Shown: piece by piece, positions 9,598-18,121 of the stretch
Layout: every line of letters begins with the position of its first letter
Numbering within the stretch: the stretch's first letter is position 1
Assembly (NCBI GenBank): GCA_036496285.1
Contig: DASXLI010000058.1
Location: 4,422 to 68,421, forward strand
DNA from: DP-19 sp036496285
Lineage (GTDB): Bacteria > Desulfobacterota > Binatia > UTPRO1
Direction of reading: 5' to 3'
DNA length: 64,000 bases
Notes under the pieces: model-generated
What the model was told of the DNA's origin: nothing
Database searches by the model: none
What the model saw: the letters and a program-made list of their open reading frames with translations, nothing else
Translations under genes and position numbers: made by a program

Positions 9598-10782
9598 GTG
9601 ACCGGGGGAGCGGTCGCGAGCGAGGCGCTGGCCGGCCGCTTTCCCGCGCTGCCGCTCGCGATCCGTCCGCCCTTTGCGCCGATGGAGGCGCGCTCGGCGG
9701 CCGAGATCCCGCGCGGCGAACGCTGGACCTACGAGCCCAAGTGGGACGGCTTCCGCTGCCTCGTCTTCCACGCCGGTGACGTGGTGGCGTTGCAGTCGAA
9801 GAGCGGGCAGCCGCTCACCCGGTACTTTCCCGAGCTCGTCGAGGCCGTGACCGCGTTGCCGGAGCGGCGTTTCGTGCTCGACGGCGAGATCGTCGTCGGC
9901 GTCGACGGCCGGCTCGACTTCGATGCCCTGTTGCAACGCATCCATCCCGCCGCGAGCCGGGTGCGCCGGCTCGCCGCCGAGACGCCGTGCAGCTTCCTCG
10001 CCTTCGACCTGCTGCTCGAGGAGCGCCGCGATCTCACGTCGCGCCCGCTGCGCGAGCGCCGCGCGGCGCTCGAGCGCTTCTGCGGTAGCGTGCCGGCGGG
10101 CTCGCTCGTGCAGCTCTCCCCCGCGACGGACGACCGCGCGGTTGCCGAGCGCTGGATGCGCGACCTCGACACGATCGGGCTCGACGGCGTCGTCGCCAAG
10201 CTCGCGGGCGAGCCCTACCACTCCGGCGATCGCGACGGCATGGTCAAGGTGAAGCGTCTGCGGACCGCCGACTGCGTCGTCGGCGGCTTCCGCCACGCGC
10301 AGGGCTCGCGCGCGATCGGCTCGCTTCTCCTCGGCCTCTACGACGACGGCCTCCTGCACCACGTCGGCTTCGCGGCGAGCTTCACCGCCAGCGAGCGCGC
10401 GGCGCTGCGGAAGGTGCTGGAGCCCCACGTCGGCGGCAGCGGCTTCAGCGGCAACGCGCCGGGCGGCCCGAGCCGATGGTCCACGGACCGCTCCGCGGAG
10501 TGGCAGCCGCTCGACCCGGTGCTCGTCTGCGAGGTGCGCTACGACCACTTCTCCGGCGGCCGATTCCGTCACGGATGCAAGTTCCTGCGCTGGCGGCCGG
10601 AGAAGGTGCCCACGAGCTGCACCTTCGCGCAGCTCGGCGGCGCCATGCGCGCGAAAGGTGCCCGGTCGAAGGCGGCTAGCGGCGGCTCCGCACCGCCGCG
10701 CCCCGCGACTTCAGCCACACGACCGAGGCGGCCGCCCGCCGGGGTGTCGCCTCGTCGCCGGACCGCTCCTCGTCCGCGCTGA
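9598..10782 (+). CDS. ATP-dependent DNA ligase (LigC/LigD ligase-domain type)
   Basis: Joins DNA nicks through an adenylated lysine. The adenylation motif is EPKWDGFR (KXDG), followed by further nucleotidyltransferase motifs (LDGEIVV, FLAFDLL, DGVVAKL and KVKR). A C-terminal OB-fold domain includes VCEVRYDHFSGGRFRHG and a W near LRWRPEK. No polymerase or phosphoesterase domain is fused and no Ku gene is seen here, so this is a single-module ligase. The frame is open from 9313, but the first part is not protein-like. A GTG at 9598, shortly before the conserved LPLAIRPPFAPMEA region, is the best start. The last 45 residues are Arg/Pro-rich and may not be conserved. Confidence 0.85.
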   Translation: MTGGAVASEALAGRFPALPLAIRPPFAPMEARSAAEIPRGERWTYEPKWDGFRCLVFHAGDVVALQSKSGQPLTRYFPELVEAVTALPERRFVLDGEIVVGVDGRLDFDALLQRIHPAASRVRRLAAETPCSFLAFDLLLEERRDLTSRPLRERRAALERFCGSVPAGSLVQLSPATDDRAVAERWMRDLDTIGLDGVVAKLAGEPYHSGDRDGMVKVKRLRTADCVVGGFRHAQGSRAIGSLLLGLYDDGLLHHVGFAASFTASERAALRKVLEPHVGGSGFSGNAPGGPSRWSTDRSAEWQPLDPVLVCEVRYDHFSGGRFRHGCKFLRWRPEKVPTSCTFAQLGGAMRAKGARSKAASGGSAPPRPATSATRPRRPPAGVSPRRRTAPRPR

Positions 10783-10845
10783 GCGCGGCGATGCGCCAGC
10801 TTGTACTTCGTGCCCTCCATCTCGGTGCTGTGGCCGCGGCCGACC
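10675..10845 (-). pseudogene. Possible small disrupted ORF antisense to the ligase 3' end
   Basis: On the minus strand, two frames look codon-like and join near 10790. The first starts at an ATG (10845) and reads MKVGRGHSTEMEGTKYKLA. The second reads ALSADEERSGDEATP, then ASVVWLKSRG, and ends at the TAG at 10675-10677. A single frameshift would fuse them into a small basic protein of about 56 aa. No family is recognised. It could be a decayed gene or coincidence, since it overlaps the poorly conserved ligase tail. The stretch 10783-11050 holds nothing else I can support. Confidence 0.2.
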
Positions 10846-11050
10846 TTCATGCCGGTGTAGCGCTGGCCGAGGTTTGCAGACCCGCAATCCGCACCATCGC
10901 AAGACGTGCTGCCGGTCCAGGCCACCCTTTGCACGCCGATGCAGAGTGCACGTTCGCGCCGTGCAGGCTGCACGATGCCGGCGCATTGCGGGCCGAAAAG
11001 GCCAATGAAGTCCTCCGTCAGCCCGCGGCATGCGAAGTGCAGTGCCGCGC

Positions 11051-11545
11051 ATGGCCGAAATCCATCCGACCCACGTCACCAGCCTTCTCAGTCCCGAGCT
11101 CATCCTCCCGTCGATCGCCGCGCGATCGAAGACCGAGGTGCTCGCCACCCTCGCCGCCCACATGGGCACGGCGCGCCCGCACGTCGACGGCCGCCTCCTC
11201 GAGGACGCCCTGCACGAGCGCGAGCGGCAATCGAGCACTGCGCTCGAGAACGGCGTCGCCATCCCGCACGTCCGCCTCGCCGGCATTCCGGGCCCGCTCG
11301 CGCTCCTCGCACGCAGCGTCGACGGCATCGACTGCAACGCGGTCGACGGGCACCCGACGCGGCTCTTCCTCCTCCTGATCGCCGTCGCGGAGCAGCCAGG
11401 CAGTCATCTGAGGCTGCTCGCCTCGGCGGCCCGCATGCTCGGTGACGCGAGCTGCCGCGCCGGCCTCCTCGCGGCGCCTTCCGCCGAGGAGCTGCTCGCG
11501 GTCGTCCGGTCGCACGAGCTCCGCACCCAGCGCCGCGCAGCCTGA
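11051..11545 (+). CDS. PTS EIIA(Ntr)/PtsN-like domain protein
   Basis: 164-aa PTS_EIIA type-2 domain. The phosphorylatable histidine is H73 in ENGVAIPHVRL, the same position and context as in PtsN. The rest follows the family (LLSPELILPSI at the N-terminus, ALHERERQSSTAL before the active site). EIIA(Ntr) proteins do not usually carry sugars; they regulate transport or metabolism according to their phosphorylation state. It lies 6 bases upstream of an APC permease, so regulation of that transporter is the natural guess. I chose ATG 11051 over an earlier in-frame start at 11030 because the conserved domain starts directly after it. No clear Shine-Dalgarno is visible. Confidence 0.82.
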   Translation: MAEIHPTHVTSLLSPELILPSIAARSKTEVLATLAAHMGTARPHVDGRLLEDALHERERQSSTALENGVAIPHVRLAGIPGPLALLARSVDGIDCNAVDGHPTRLFLLLIAVAEQPGSHLRLLASAARMLGDASCRAGLLAAPSAEELLAVVRSHELRTQRRAA

Positions 11546-11551
11546 CGCCCG

Positions 11552-13561
11552 GTGGAGTCCCCTCAGTCGACGGCGCGGGTCGCGCCGGCACCTCCCCCAC
11601 GCCCGCAGATCATCGTCGTCACGACGGCGATGCTCGTCTTCATCTCCTTCTGGCGCGCCGCCGCGATCGTGCTCTGCGACATGGCGTCGACCGTCTACTA
11701 CATCGGCGGCATCGTCGAGCAGGCGATCGGCAAAGCCGCTCCCTGGTACATCGCCGGCGTGATGCTCTTCGCCTACGCCGTCCGCGGCGTCTACATCGAG
11801 TCCTGCGCGATGTTCGTGCGCGGCGGCGTGTATCGGGTGGTGAAGGAGGCGATGGGCGGTACGCTCGCCAAGCTCTCTGTCTCGGCGCTGATGTTCGACT
11901 ACGTGCTGACCGGGCCGATCAGCGGTGTCTCGGCCGGCCAGTACATCGTCGGCCTCGCCAACGAGCTGCTGCAGCAGATCGGTGCGCAGGTCGCGATCCC
12001 GAGCGCGGCGGGCTCGGCGGTGATCGCCGTCGCGATCACGCTCTACTTCTGGCGCCAGAACATCCTCGGCATCGAGGAGTCGAGCGACAAGGCGATGAAG
12101 ATCATGGGCGTCACGACCGTCATGGTCGTCGTGATGATCCTCTGGTGCGGCGCAACGCTGTGGACGCGTGGCGCGACCCTGCCGCCGTTCGCGCTGCACT
12201 TCAGCGACGACTCGCTCGGCTGGCTCGCCGGCACGTCGTGGGGCCGGCAGATCGGCGCGATCGGCATCGTAGTCGCCTTCGGGCACTCGATCCTCGCCAT
12301 GAGCGGTGAGGAGTCGCTGGCGCAGGTGAATCGCGAGCTCGCGCACCCCAAGGTGCCGAACCTCGTACGCGCGGGCCTCGTGATCTTCCTCTTCACCGTC
12401 CTCACGACCGGCCTCTTCTCGTTCTTCGCCGTGATGATCATCCCCGACGACGTCCGCATGGCGAGCTACAGCGACAACCTCGTCGGCGGCCTCGCCATGT
12501 ACATGATCGGCCCGCTGTCGGTGCGCCTCGCGCTGCGCGCATTCGTCGTGGTGGTCGGGTTCCTCATCCTCGCCGGCGCCGTCAACACCGCGATCGTGGG
12601 CTCGAACGGCGTGCTCAACCGGGTCGCCGAGGACGGCGTGCTCCCCGACTGGTTCCGCCACCCGCACCGCCGCTACGGCACCACCTACCGCATCATCGAC
12701 CTCGTCGTCGGCCTGCAGATCTTCACGATCGTCGCGAGCGGCGGCAACGTCTACGCGCTCGGCGAGGCGTACGCCTTCGGCGTCGTCTGGAGCTTCGTCT
12801 TCAAGTCGCTCTCGATGGTGATCCTGCGCTTCAAGGACCGCCGGCCGCGCGAGTGGCGCGTCCCGCTGAACCTCAGGATCGGGCGCACCGAGCTGCCGCT
12901 CGGCCTCATGCTGATCTTCGCGATCCTGCTCGTGACGGCGCTCGCGAACCTCGTCACCAAGCGCGTCGCGACCGAGTGGGGCGCCGTCTTTACCGTGGCA
13001 TTCTTCGCGGTCTTCTGGCTCTCCGAGCGCGCGCATCACCACCACGGGGCGGTGCAGCACCTGGAGAAGTTCAACGTCCGGTACACGCCGGACCTCGACC
13101 CCCGGGCGGTCGGCATCCGGCCCGGCTGCATCGTCGTGCCCGTGCGCGATCCGGGCAACCTCGCGCACCTCGACCGGGCGCTGCACGATGCGGAGCGCGA
13201 GGACGTCGACGTCGTCGTGCCGACGGTCAAGGTCGAGCGCGATCTCGTCGCGACCGGCCACAACCCGAACTTCACGCCGGACGAGCAGGCGGTGTTCACC
13301 GCGGTCGTCGATCTCGCGGAGCGCCACGGCAAGAGCGTCGTGCCGCTCGTCCTCACGTCGAACGACGCGTTCTTCGCGATCGCACGCACCGCTCAGGAGC
13401 TGGCCGCGCGCGAGGTCGTCTTTGGCCGCTCCGGCAGCCTCGCGCCGGATGTTCAGGCGGAGTCGTTCGCGATTCGTTGGGGCACCGTCGAGCCGCGCGG
13501 CGACCGCGACATGACCGTCCGCATCGTCTCCGCGCGCGAGGACGTGCGCTTCACGCTCTAG
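11552..13561 (+). CDS. APC-superfamily amino acid permease with C-terminal Usp-like domain
   Basis: 669-aa membrane transporter. About twelve transmembrane helices fill residues 20-490, with APC-type features in TM1 and TM6 (SFWRAAAIVLCDMASTVYYIGG; SILAMSGEESLAQVNRE). The remaining roughly 170 residues are soluble and look like a universal-stress-protein-type regulatory domain (GCIVVPVRDPGNLAHLDRAL, VVPLVLTSNDAFF). It probably imports an amino acid or polyamine; the substrate is unknown. It starts with GTG 6 bases after the EIIA-like gene, so the two form one unit. The combination of an EIIA partner in trans and a cytosolic sensor tail suggests tight post-translational control. Confidence 0.85.
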   Translation: MESPQSTARVAPAPPPRPQIIVVTTAMLVFISFWRAAAIVLCDMASTVYYIGGIVEQAIGKAAPWYIAGVMLFAYAVRGVYIESCAMFVRGGVYRVVKEAMGGTLAKLSVSALMFDYVLTGPISGVSAGQYIVGLANELLQQIGAQVAIPSAAGSAVIAVAITLYFWRQNILGIEESSDKAMKIMGVTTVMVVVMILWCGATLWTRGATLPPFALHFSDDSLGWLAGTSWGRQIGAIGIVVAFGHSILAMSGEESLAQVNRELAHPKVPNLVRAGLVIFLFTVLTTGLFSFFAVMIIPDDVRMASYSDNLVGGLAMYMIGPLSVRLALRAFVVVVGFLILAGAVNTAIVGSNGVLNRVAEDGVLPDWFRHPHRRYGTTYRIIDLVVGLQIFTIVASGGNVYALGEAYAFGVVWSFVFKSLSMVILRFKDRRPREWRVPLNLRIGRTELPLGLMLIFAILLVTALANLVTKRVATEWGAVFTVAFFAVFWLSERAHHHHGAVQHLEKFNVRYTPDLDPRAVGIRPGCIVVPVRDPGNLAHLDRALHDAEREDVDVVVPTVKVERDLVATGHNPNFTPDEQAVFTAVVDLAERHGKSVVPLVLTSNDAFFAIARTAQELAAREVVFGRSGSLAPDVQAESFAIRWGTVEPRGDRDMTVRIVSAREDVRFTL

Positions 13562-13710
13562 GCGCGCGAACCCGCACATCGTGCGGGCACCCACGCCTGT
13601 GCCCATTTGGCGCAAGAAAAGTGCATGCGCCAGGGCGTTCGCCCCATCAATTTCCTTGTCATCTGCGCTGACACCTGCGACGACCGGGGAGCTTTTCCAA
13701 CCCACCCCCT

Positions 13711-13715
13711 GGAGG
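13711..13715 (+). promoter_or_regulatory. Ribosome binding site fixing the start of the Cys-rich exported protein
   Basis: GGAGG lies 8 nt before ATG 13724. The frame is open from 13607, so this site and the signal peptide decide the start. Confidence 0.6.
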
Positions 13716-13723
13716 TTGCACCC

Positions 13724-16105
13724 ATGCGCGCTGTCCGCTTCATCCTCGCCGCCGTTCTGGCATTCTCGTTGGCGCCCGTGCTCGATGCGAGCGCGGCATT
13801 CATGCAGGGCTTCGAGGTCGATACCTCAGGCTGGTTCCCCAATGACGGCACCGCCAATCGCGAGGCCGACGGCTACGTCTCGCCGGTGCCCTACGCGAGC
13901 GGCATCAACTCCTCCGAGGGGACGCATCACGCGCGGCTGCGCCGCGAGACCTGCGACACCGAGGCGACCGGCGGTGGCCCCGCGGTCTTCTGCAGTGGGG
14001 CGTTCACGCGCTGGGGCGGCTACAACAAGGATTGGACGGGCGGCTACACGACGCAGGTCGACGTCTATTTCGACGTCACCTACGCGGCGAACAATCCCGA
14101 CACGCCGAGCGGCAACATCGCGTGTCTTACCGCCAATCCGGCCGACACCACGTGCCCGGGCACGCGCTTCGACTTCTCGTCCGCGATCAACGATTCCAAC
14201 GGCAACTTCCTGAGCGATTTCGTCTTCAACGTCGGCACCGGCCCGGATGGGCCGCCGACCTGTCCCGGCGGCGCGGGCTTCGTCATGACGGCCAGCACCA
14301 ACGCCTTCCGCAGCGGCGCCAACCCCTACAATCCGGCGAAGGATCCCTTCTGCATCGGCACGTCCGGCTGGTACACGCTGCGCCACACCTTCAAGGACGT
14401 CGGCGGATTTCTCGTCGTCGACATGGATCTGATGCAGGGCAACACGATCGTCCACCACTGGTCGATCACCACGACCAACGCGATCGCCGACGTCGGCTGC
14501 AACCGCTACGGCTGGTTCGCCAACGAGGAGATCTGGGACCTGGCGATCGACAACAGCCAGATGTCCGGCTGCGGCGTCGAGGTCACGCAGTGCATGCTCG
14601 ACGGCTGGAACATCGCCAACTTCGACGCGACCTCGAACACCGAGGTCGGCGACGCGACGACCACCTCCGGCACCGATTCCAATTTCGTCAGCGGCCCCGC
14701 CTCTCCACCGCTCGGCAGCGGCAGCCTGGGGCAGGTGGTCGGCACGAACGGCGACGACGCGACGCGCCTCGGAACCGGCAACTGCAACGGCACGCTGTTG
14801 AGCGACGTCGCCGCCTTGTCCCTCACGTACTGGACCTACGTCGCCGCCAACAACGGCGGTCAGGCGACCTATCTGGTGCTGCGCCTCGATCAGGACGGCG
14901 ACGGCTCGACCGACGACCGGCTCTTCTTCGAGCCCGTGTACCAGAACGGCACCTACGGCATGATCACGGGACCGAACGTCCCGAACCAGTGCCCGCTCGA
15001 TCCCAACTGCGTCGTGCTCAACACCTGGCAGATGTGGGATGCACGTGTCGGCGGCTGGTGGTCGGAGAACGAGAGCGCCGGCGGTCCGCCGCTCATCACG
15101 CTGGCGGACTACGTCGCGGAGCACCCGGGCGTGAAGCTCGCGACGGACCTGCCGTCGATGCGCGTGCAGGCGGGCGGCGGCGCGGGCGCCTGGGACAACT
15201 TCGACGGCGCGGCCGACGACCTCACGTTCTGCGGCACGACGTATAATTTCGAGCTCGGCGCCTGTCCGACGGTCACGCCGACACCGACGTCGACCGCAAC
15301 GCCGTCGGCCACGGAGACCCCATCCCCGACGGCGACCGACACGCCGTCGCCGACCGCCACGGCCACCGCCACGGTGACCGAGACCGTGACGCCCGGGCCG
15401 GGCGCCACGCTGACGGCGACGCCCACCGACACGCCGACGCCCACCGCCACCGTCACACCCGGCTGCGGCAATGGGGTCCTCGACCCAGGCGAGACCTGCG
15501 ATCCGCCCGGCTCGCCGGCCGGCGCCAACGGCAACCTCTGCCGCTCCGACTGCACGGTGTGCGGCGACGGCATCGTTCAGACGGGCGAGCAGTGCGACGA
15601 CGGCAACAGCGCCGAGTGCGATCCGCTGCACCCGCAGAAGCCCGTCGCCGGCGACAGCTGCAACAACATGTGCGCGGGCCTGATCTGCAAGGACCCGTCG
15701 AAGATCAAGATCACGACCGGCCAGGACCTCTTCAAGTCACACGGCGTGATCGTGCCGATGGCCGGCGAGTCGATCGACTTCAGCAGCGGCGAGGTCTCCG
15801 TCAGCCTCACCAATGCGAACGGTGTCATCTTCGAGACCGGCTTGCCGAGTGGCACCGTCGGCGCCCTCACCAACGGTGGGTTCAAGTACCGAAACCGCGA
15901 CGCGAAGCTGAGCGGCGGCATCTACCAGCTGAAGGCGAGCCCGACGAGCATCGGCACCTTCAAGCTCACGATCATCTCCTACGGCGACCTGAGCCAGGCG
16001 AGCGCCGACATGATCACGCACATCACCGTCGCGGGACGCGAGTGGACGGTGCGGGGCTCCTGGCGCAGGACGGGCACCGGCTGGGTCTTCGAGCGCGCTC
16101 TCTGA
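13724..16105 (+). CDS. Large exported Cys-rich protein with Thr/Pro linker and DUF4215-type repeats
   Basis: 793-aa secreted protein of unknown function. An Sec signal peptide (MRAVRFILAAVLAFSLAPVLDASA) is followed by about 500 residues of beta-rich, Asp/Asn- and Cys-containing sequence. A T-P-T-A-T linker follows (about residues 515-580), then two Myxococcus-type Cys-rich repeats (CGNGVLDPGETCD and CGDGIVQTGEQCDDGN, the DUF4215 signature) and a C-terminal beta domain ending GTGWVFERAL. Such architectures occur on the surface of myxobacterial and related lineages and often end in sorting or adhesion modules. The disulfide load fits the DsbA-like pair upstream. A strong hairpin terminator follows. 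Confidence 0.8.
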   Translation: MRAVRFILAAVLAFSLAPVLDASAAFMQGFEVDTSGWFPNDGTANREADGYVSPVPYASGINSSEGTHHARLRRETCDTEATGGGPAVFCSGAFTRWGGYNKDWTGGYTTQVDVYFDVTYAANNPDTPSGNIACLTANPADTTCPGTRFDFSSAINDSNGNFLSDFVFNVGTGPDGPPTCPGGAGFVMTASTNAFRSGANPYNPAKDPFCIGTSGWYTLRHTFKDVGGFLVVDMDLMQGNTIVHHWSITTTNAIADVGCNRYGWFANEEIWDLAIDNSQMSGCGVEVTQCMLDGWNIANFDATSNTEVGDATTTSGTDSNFVSGPASPPLGSGSLGQVVGTNGDDATRLGTGNCNGTLLSDVAALSLTYWTYVAANNGGQATYLVLRLDQDGDGSTDDRLFFEPVYQNGTYGMITGPNVPNQCPLDPNCVVLNTWQMWDARVGGWWSENESAGGPPLITLADYVAEHPGVKLATDLPSMRVQAGGGAGAWDNFDGAADDLTFCGTTYNFELGACPTVTPTPTSTATPSATETPSPTATDTPSPTATATATVTETVTPGPGATLTATPTDTPTPTATVTPGCGNGVLDPGETCDPPGSPAGANGNLCRSDCTVCGDGIVQTGEQCDDGNSAECDPLHPQKPVAGDSCNNMCAGLICKDPSKIKITTGQDLFKSHGVIVPMAGESIDFSSGEVSVSLTNANGVIFETGLPSGTVGALTNGGFKYRNRDAKLSGGIYQLKASPTSIGTFKLTIISYGDLSQASADMITHITVAGREWTVRGSWRRTGTGWVFERAL
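15268..15462 (+). repeat. Thr/Pro/Ala-rich low-complexity linker (ACG-CCG-ACC codon repeats)
   Basis: In-frame degenerate repeat encoding TPTPTSTATPS-like runs inside the exported Cys-rich protein. Such linkers are usually extended and protease-tolerant, and they separate surface domains. Repeat number may vary between strains through slippage. Confidence 0.75.
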
Positions 16106-16111
16106 TCGAAC

Positions 16112-16156
16112 GGCGCTGCGCCCGCGACGAGGTCGTTCTCGTGCGGGCGCAGTGCC
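16112..16156 (+). terminator. Long hairpin terminator after the Cys-rich protein gene
   Basis: GGCGCTGCGCCCGC (16112-16125) pairs with GCGGGCGCAGTGCC (16143-16156) with one G-T pair. Inside, ACGAG pairs with CTCGT, leaving a GTCGTT loop and one bulged G. The stem of about 19 bp starts 6 bases after the stop codon. There is no clear T-tract. Confidence 0.6.
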
Positions 16157-16185
16157 GCCGTTCTCGTCCGCGGGTCGGTCAGCCG

Positions 16186-16209
16186 CTAGTGTCTGCGGCC
16201 GGACACTAG
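16186..16209. terminator. Short inverted repeat spanning the stop of the minus-strand membrane gene
   Basis: CTAGTGTC (16186-16193) and GACACTAG (16202-16209) form an 8-bp stem with an 8-nt loop between two convergent genes. The TAG stop of the minus-strand gene lies in one arm. Confidence 0.35.
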
Positions 16210-17330
16210 TTGCGGGCGGCGGCGCGTAAGCGCGGCGCGCGATCGACGGCGTCGCGGCGCTCGCCGTCGAGCATGACGTACGCCGGGCGATACTGCGGCC
16301 CGCGCCGCCACCAGAACCAGCCGCCGCCGAGCGTCAGCGCCTCCGCCGCCCAGAAGCCGAGCGCGGCCGAGATGATCGACTCGGTCGTGCCGATCCTCTT
16401 CGCAAGGAGGAGGGTCTGCACGATCTCACGCACGCCTTCGCCGGCGATCGTGAACGGGCTCATCACGGTCGCGAAGATCTGGATCGTCGAGGCGAAGGTC
16501 ACCTCCCAGAAGTGCGCGCCCTCGGCGCCGATCGCGAGGGCGGTGAAGAAGTAGAGTGCGGCCGTGCAGAAGTGGACGAAGAAGCTCTGCACGGCGGCGT
16601 TCACCAGGAGGAGCTTCTGATCGCGATAGGCCGCGGCGGCGTCGCTGGCGCGGGCGAGAAAGCCGCTGATGCGGGCACGGCCGGGAAACGGCACGGCCGC
16701 GATCAGGGCCTGCACGAGCGCCGGCCGGAACATCAGGAGGAAGAAGATCCCGATCACGGCGAGGGCGATCGGCACGGTCGCGGCGGCGACGAGAAAGGCG
16801 TGCTCGCCGAGGATCCCGTAGCCGAGCGGGAACGCGACGAGGAATGTCAGGAAGATGCCGATGATGCCGAGCACCTTCTCGACCGCGGTCGCGGCCGTCG
16901 CCTCGGCCGTCCGGCCGCTGTAGCGGGCGGCGTCGTAGAGCTTGTAGGCGTCGAGGCCGAACGTCGACGGCAGGAAGGTGCCGAGGAAGCGGCCGATCAG
17001 GAACGTCCCAAAGATATGCCCGAACGGGAAGCGGATGCCCTGCCCCTCCAGCAGAAGCTGCCAGCGGTACATCGAGCAGAGGATGCCGACGAACTTGATG
17101 GCGGCCGCAAGCGCGACGAAGGTCCAGAACTCGCGGGCGTCGATCTGGGGCAGGTAGTCGGCGATCGCGCGAAGCGCCGACACGTGGCGGCCGTCGTCGG
17201 TCCGGACCTGGTGGGTGAGCAGCAGGTAGAAGGCCCCGACGGTGAGGAAGACCTTGATACCGAGCGACACGACCCGGCGAACGGGCGCGGGAAGACGGCT
17301 CCAGGCGGCCTGAACGGGGTTTCCCGGCAT
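16206..17330 (-). CDS. Lysylphosphatidylglycerol-synthase-TM-family integral membrane protein
   Basis: 374-aa polytopic protein of the LPG_synthase_TM (UPF0104/AglD) family. About eight helices are visible, with family-like stretches FLIGRFLGTFLPSTFGLDAYK, TAVEKVLGIIG and SPFTIAGEGVREIVQTLLL. The soluble aminoacyl-transferase domain of true MprF proteins is absent, so the activity is unknown; a lipid flippase or a partner of a glycosyltransferase are the usual ideas. The ATG at 17330 lies 8 nt after a TAGAGT box on the minus strand. The gene converges with the Cys-rich protein gene and diverges from a TetR gene. Confidence 0.8.
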   Translation of the reverse strand: MPGNPVQAAWSRLPAPVRRVVSLGIKVFLTVGAFYLLLTHQVRTDDGRHVSALRAIADYLPQIDAREFWTFVALAAAIKFVGILCSMYRWQLLLEGQGIRFPFGHIFGTFLIGRFLGTFLPSTFGLDAYKLYDAARYSGRTAEATAATAVEKVLGIIGIFLTFLVAFPLGYGILGEHAFLVAAATVPIALAVIGIFFLLMFRPALVQALIAAVPFPGRARISGFLARASDAAAAYRDQKLLLVNAAVQSFFVHFCTAALYFFTALAIGAEGAHFWEVTFASTIQIFATVMSPFTIAGEGVREIVQTLLLAKRIGTTESIISAALGFWAAEALTLGGGWFWWRRGPQYRPAYVMLDGERRDAVDRAPRLRAAARN

Positions 17331-17390
17331 GGAGGGCGACTCTAACAGAGTCCTCCCAACCGCACGAGATCGTGATAATCATCCCCTTAC

Positions 17391-17417
17391 TTGACCAGTC
17401 CCTCATTCATTGATACT
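17391..17417 (+). promoter_or_regulatory. Candidate promoter of the TetR/aromatic-degradation operon
   Basis: TTGACC (17391-17396), 15-nt spacer, GATACT (17412-17417), then 11 nt to ATG 17429. The short spacer makes this weaker than the other candidates. The -10 overlaps the TetR palindrome. Confidence 0.35.
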
Positions 17418-17432
17418 GGAATCATTCAATGA
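17407..17432 (+). promoter_or_regulatory. Palindromic operator overlapping the TetR start codon
   Basis: TCATTGA (17407-17413) and TCAATGA (17426-17432) are exact inverted 7-bp arms separated by 12 bp. The right arm contains the ATG. This is a likely autoregulatory site for the TetR protein and the coupled ring-cleavage genes. Confidence 0.45.
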
Positions 17433-18121
17433 CTAGAAGCTCAGCGACGGCGCCCGCGCGTGCCCGAGACAGCGCGCCGGGCGAGACGACGCGCCAGGAC
17501 CGCCGGAAGCTTCGCACCCGCGCCCGCCTGATCGGCGCCGCGCGCGCCGTCGTCGGGCGCAAGGGCGCTGCCGACGCGACGATCCTCGACATCACCGAGG
17601 AGGCGGACGTCGGCTTCGGCACCTTCTACAACTACTTCGACTCGAAGGACGCTATCCTGGCCGCCACGTCGGCGGAGGTCGTGGAGGCGCACGGCGCCGC
17701 TCTCGACCGCCTCACCGCGCCGCTCGCCGACGACGCCGAGGTGATCGCCATCTGCGTGCGCCACACCGCGCGGACGGTCGACACCGATCCACTCTGGGCG
17801 TGGTTCGCGGTGCGTGGTGGCCTCTTCGAGGAGCGCATCGAGGCCGGGCTCGGCCCGCGCCTCGCGCGCGACGTGCGTCGCGGCATGGAGCGCGAGCGCT
17901 TCCCCCGGGGCAACGTCGCGCTGCTGAGCCGCACGATCGGCGCCGCCGTCGCGTCGGTGCTGCGCGGCAAGCTGGCCGGGGAGCTCGGCGCCGACGCCGA
18001 TCGCGAGCTCAGCGCGCTCGTGCTGCGCATCCTCGGCATCCCGCCCGCCGAGGCGGACGCCATTGCCGGCCGGCCGCTGCCGGCGCGCGATTCGCTCACC
18101 CTCAAAGGAGACGTCCCATGA
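17429..18121 (+). CDS. TetR-family regulator of the aromatic-degradation operon
   Basis: 230-aa one-component repressor. After a basic tail of about 25 residues, the N-terminal TetR helix-turn-helix is recognisable (RARLIGAARAVVGRKG...TILDITEEADVGFGTFYNYFDSKDAIL). The C-terminal ligand domain is unremarkable. It is the first gene of a five-gene unit. Its stop overlaps the ATG of the FAH hydrolase as ATGA, so repressor and enzymes are translated together, which suggests control by a pathway substrate or intermediate. A palindrome across its own start supports autorepression. Target specificity cannot be read from the sequence. Confidence 0.85.
   Translation: MTRSSATAPARARDSAPGETTRQDRRKLRTRARLIGAARAVVGRKGAADATILDITEEADVGFGTFYNYFDSKDAILAATSAEVVEAHGAALDRLTAPLADDAEVIAICVRHTARTVDTDPLWAWFAVRGGLFEERIEAGLGPRLARDVRRGMERERFPRGNVALLSRTIGAAVASVLRGKLAGELGADADRELSALVLRILGIPPAEADAIAGRPLPARDSLTLKGDVP

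Noticed and set aside
11018..13705. Open frame of 895 codons opposite the APC permease
   Set aside because: Antisense shadow with low-complexity Arg/Asp/Glu/His composition; the plus strand has twelve clear membrane helices.
15268..15462. Tandem repeat as a CRISPR-like or regulatory array
   Set aside because: It is in frame, encodes a Thr/Pro/Ala linker within a secreted protein, and has no spacers.
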